A stretch of DNA of 64,000 nucleotides from a beta proteobacterium CB (lineage in GTDB: Bacteria; Pseudomonadota; Gammaproteobacteria; Burkholderiales; Burkholderiaceae): positions 496,001 to 560,000 of the forward strand of contig CP004348.1 of NCBI GenBank assembly GCA_000342265.1. Direction: 5' to 3'. Positions 62,652 through 64,000 of the stretch are shown here, piece after piece. The translations under genes were made by a program, and so were the position numbers. Each line of letters begins with the position of its first letter. Position 1 is the stretch's first letter. The notes beneath the pieces were generated by a model. The model saw nothing but the letters and a program-made list of their open reading frames with translations. It did no database searches and was not told where the DNA came from.

Positions 62652-64000
62652 ATGCGAGGCTCTTTTACCTATCGAAACATATTTTTCATCCTACTTCTAG
62701 GTGTATTCACCTATTTGTATGGTTTAGATAGCCGCTTTGCTCCTAAGAATGGTGATGAGTATCCCTACATGCACATCGTGAGAATGACTGCAGATACTGG
62801 GGCTTGGTTACCCCTGCAGTCTGAGATGGACGGTATAAAAAACACTAAACCACCTTTAGTGTTTTGGGAGGGAATTGCTAGCACAGGTTGGGGGCAGGAT
62901 TGGACGCTCTTGGCGCTACGTTGGCCCAGTGTCTTTTATACAGGCTTAACGGCATTTTTCTTATTTCTTGCCGTGGCCCGTTTTAGCGGTAAAAAGCAGA
63001 TTGGATTGCTGGCGGGATTGGTGTGGCTTTCCTTTTTTGCGACCTATCGTTATGGTCGGCCATTTTTGACTGATCCTCCTGAAGTATTTTGGCTGAGCTT
63101 GCCATTCTTTGCCTTGCTGTATTGGGGTAGAGCTGCCTTTGAATCCAAGCTTTTGTTTCCGGTGTTAGCTGGCGCCTCTTTTGGTATGGCATTACTGTCA
63201 AAGTCTTTTGCATATATTGTTCCTGCCGCATTTGCTTTGAGCTTGTTTTACTGGCGCTGGCGTGAGTGGAGTCTGCCTAAAGTCTTATTGCAAGACTTGT
63301 ATAAAGTGATTTTGATTGCCACATTGGCTCTAGGTGTGTTTGCCCTCTGGTTTGTGCTCGACCCATTTCCGGAGGCGGTTTGGAAAGAATTTGTTCTAGG
63401 TGAGAATGCTGGCAAGTTCGAGGCTCGTAGCTCTAACTATCTTGCGGATTTAGTGCGTGGTGGCGATAGCATTTGGATGCTGGCTTTAACGACACTTGCC
63501 AATGCTGGATTATTCACTTTTGTTTTGATTTCTGCTTTGCTTCAATGTTGGAGAGAGCGTCGTTTTATTTCGCTTGAAGAGAGCTTATTGCTACTCCTGG
63601 CTTTAGCATTTTTTATTGTGTTTAGCTTGCCAAGTCAGCGCTCTGGTCGATACCTGCTGCCGGTGATGCCGGCATTTGCCGCTTTAATTGCGATGTATTG
63701 GGATCGATTGCCTTTATGGGGATTTCGGATTGCAATGTCATTGCAGTTGATCTTGCTTTCTGCGCTGTCTTGGCTTGGTGGCAACTTACAGTTATCGAAT
63801 TTCTTGGGTCAGCCTGGCATTTGGAGCTATTCTCCTTGGCACTGGGGTTTCATGGGAGCTTCAATTGCCTTAATACTGCTCGGTATATTTAATCGAGAGC
63901 GGAGTAAAGCAATCGCTTTGGCTGGATGTTTTCTTTGCTACTGCGCGCTTACTAGTAGCCTGTCTCCCTTAGAGGGCTCTTTGGGTCGATATTCGCAATC
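62652..64000 (+). CDS. Glycosyltransferase family 39 (ArnT/PMT-like) membrane protein, 3' end cut by window edge
   Basis: Open frame from ATG 62652 to the last base, about 449 residues without a stop. Many hydrophobic helices alternate with the family's N-terminal loop NGDEYPYMHIVRMTADTGAW, with its catalytic-type Asp/Glu. A KNTKPPLVFW segment and FLTDPPEVFWLSLPFF follow, typical of dolichyl-phosphate-mannose/ArnT-type transferases that move a sugar from a polyprenyl phosphate to an outer-membrane acceptor. A 12-base palindrome GGTCTTAAGACC lies 14 bases upstream. The gene continues beyond the window. Confidence 0.82.
   Translation, partial: MRGSFTYRNIFFILLLGVFTYLYGLDSRFAPKNGDEYPYMHIVRMTADTGAWLPLQSEMDGIKNTKPPLVFWEGIASTGWGQDWTLLALRWPSVFYTGLTAFFLFLAVARFSGKKQIGLLAGLVWLSFFATYRYGRPFLTDPPEVFWLSLPFFALLYWGRAAFESKLLFPVLAGASFGMALLSKSFAYIVPAAFALSLFYWRWREWSLPKVLLQDLYKVILIATLALGVFALWFVLDPFPEAVWKEFVLGENAGKFEARSSNYLADLVRGGDSIWMLALTTLANAGLFTFVLISALLQCWRERRFISLEESLLLLLALAFFIVFSLPSQRSGRYLLPVMPAFAALIAMYWDRLPLWGFRIAMSLQLILLSALSWLGGNLQLSNFLGQPGIWSYSPWHWGFMGASIALILLGIFNRERSKAIALAGCFLCYCALTSSLSPLEGSLGRYSQ

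Overview
The window looks like a chromosomal segment of a freshwater betaproteobacterium of the Polynucleobacter type (Burkholderiaceae). This rests on recognised protein families and moderate base composition, not on a database search. Supporting signs are tandem cyanophycin synthetases beside a DUF1854 protein, several Bug/TctC periplasmic binding proteins, a DUF3422 protein, a nadE-glnB neighbourhood, and compact genes with many TTG or GTG starts. Almost everything is core or metabolic. I see no prophage, insertion sequence, CRISPR array or rRNA.

Layout. 1-3251: the end of pepN and fbp. 3353-11142: a cyanophycin locus with two abutting synthetase genes on the minus strand, the second-type copy having a degraded Mur-ligase half. 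Divergent from them are an MsbA-like ABC exporter with an N-terminal zinc-knuckle extension and an overlapping DUF1854 gene. 11253-14551: a TctCBA tripartite tricarboxylate transporter behind a perfect FNR-type site. 14669-16109: a small copper-linked periplasmic cluster (DUF2946, DsrE-like, PCuAC). 16193-24254: ilvD, an orphan response regulator, a RodZ-like membrane HTH protein, ppa-nadE-glnB, a BrnT-type toxin remnant with its surviving antitoxin, and trxB. 24288-30789: ftsK, lolA, serS, tRNA-Ser(CGA) and recQ. 30782-35555: yggT, an iron(III) ABC transporter with a Fur-like box, and a lipoprotein. 35567-42063: small conserved genes, a histone-H1-like fusion protein, AsmA, and an overlapping PIN/YaeQ pair. 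42153-45983: an FAD oxidoreductase, hemN, and ompW preceded by two perfect FNR sites. 46051-50665: a P-loop kinase, uup, an esterase and cbpM-cbpA. 50799-57182: a divergent sugar-acid or hydroxy-acid catabolic cluster with its own GntR regulator and binding protein. 57233-64000: pirin, a membrane-anchored TAXI protein, DUF3422, a flavocytochrome c sulfide dehydrogenase pair, and a truncated family-39 glycosyltransferase.

How it fits together. The cyanophycin locus stores nitrogen as an Asp-Arg polymer, and PII (glnB) senses nitrogen status not far away. Three perfect TTGAT-N4-ATCAA sites imply oxygen control of ompW and of the tct operon, which fits the oxygen-independent hemN next to ompW. 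The most interesting items are the cyanophycin locus with its uncharacterised exporter and DUF1854 partner, the H1-tail fusion protein, the decayed BrnT module that keeps its promoter, operator and antitoxin, and the membrane-anchored TAXI protein.
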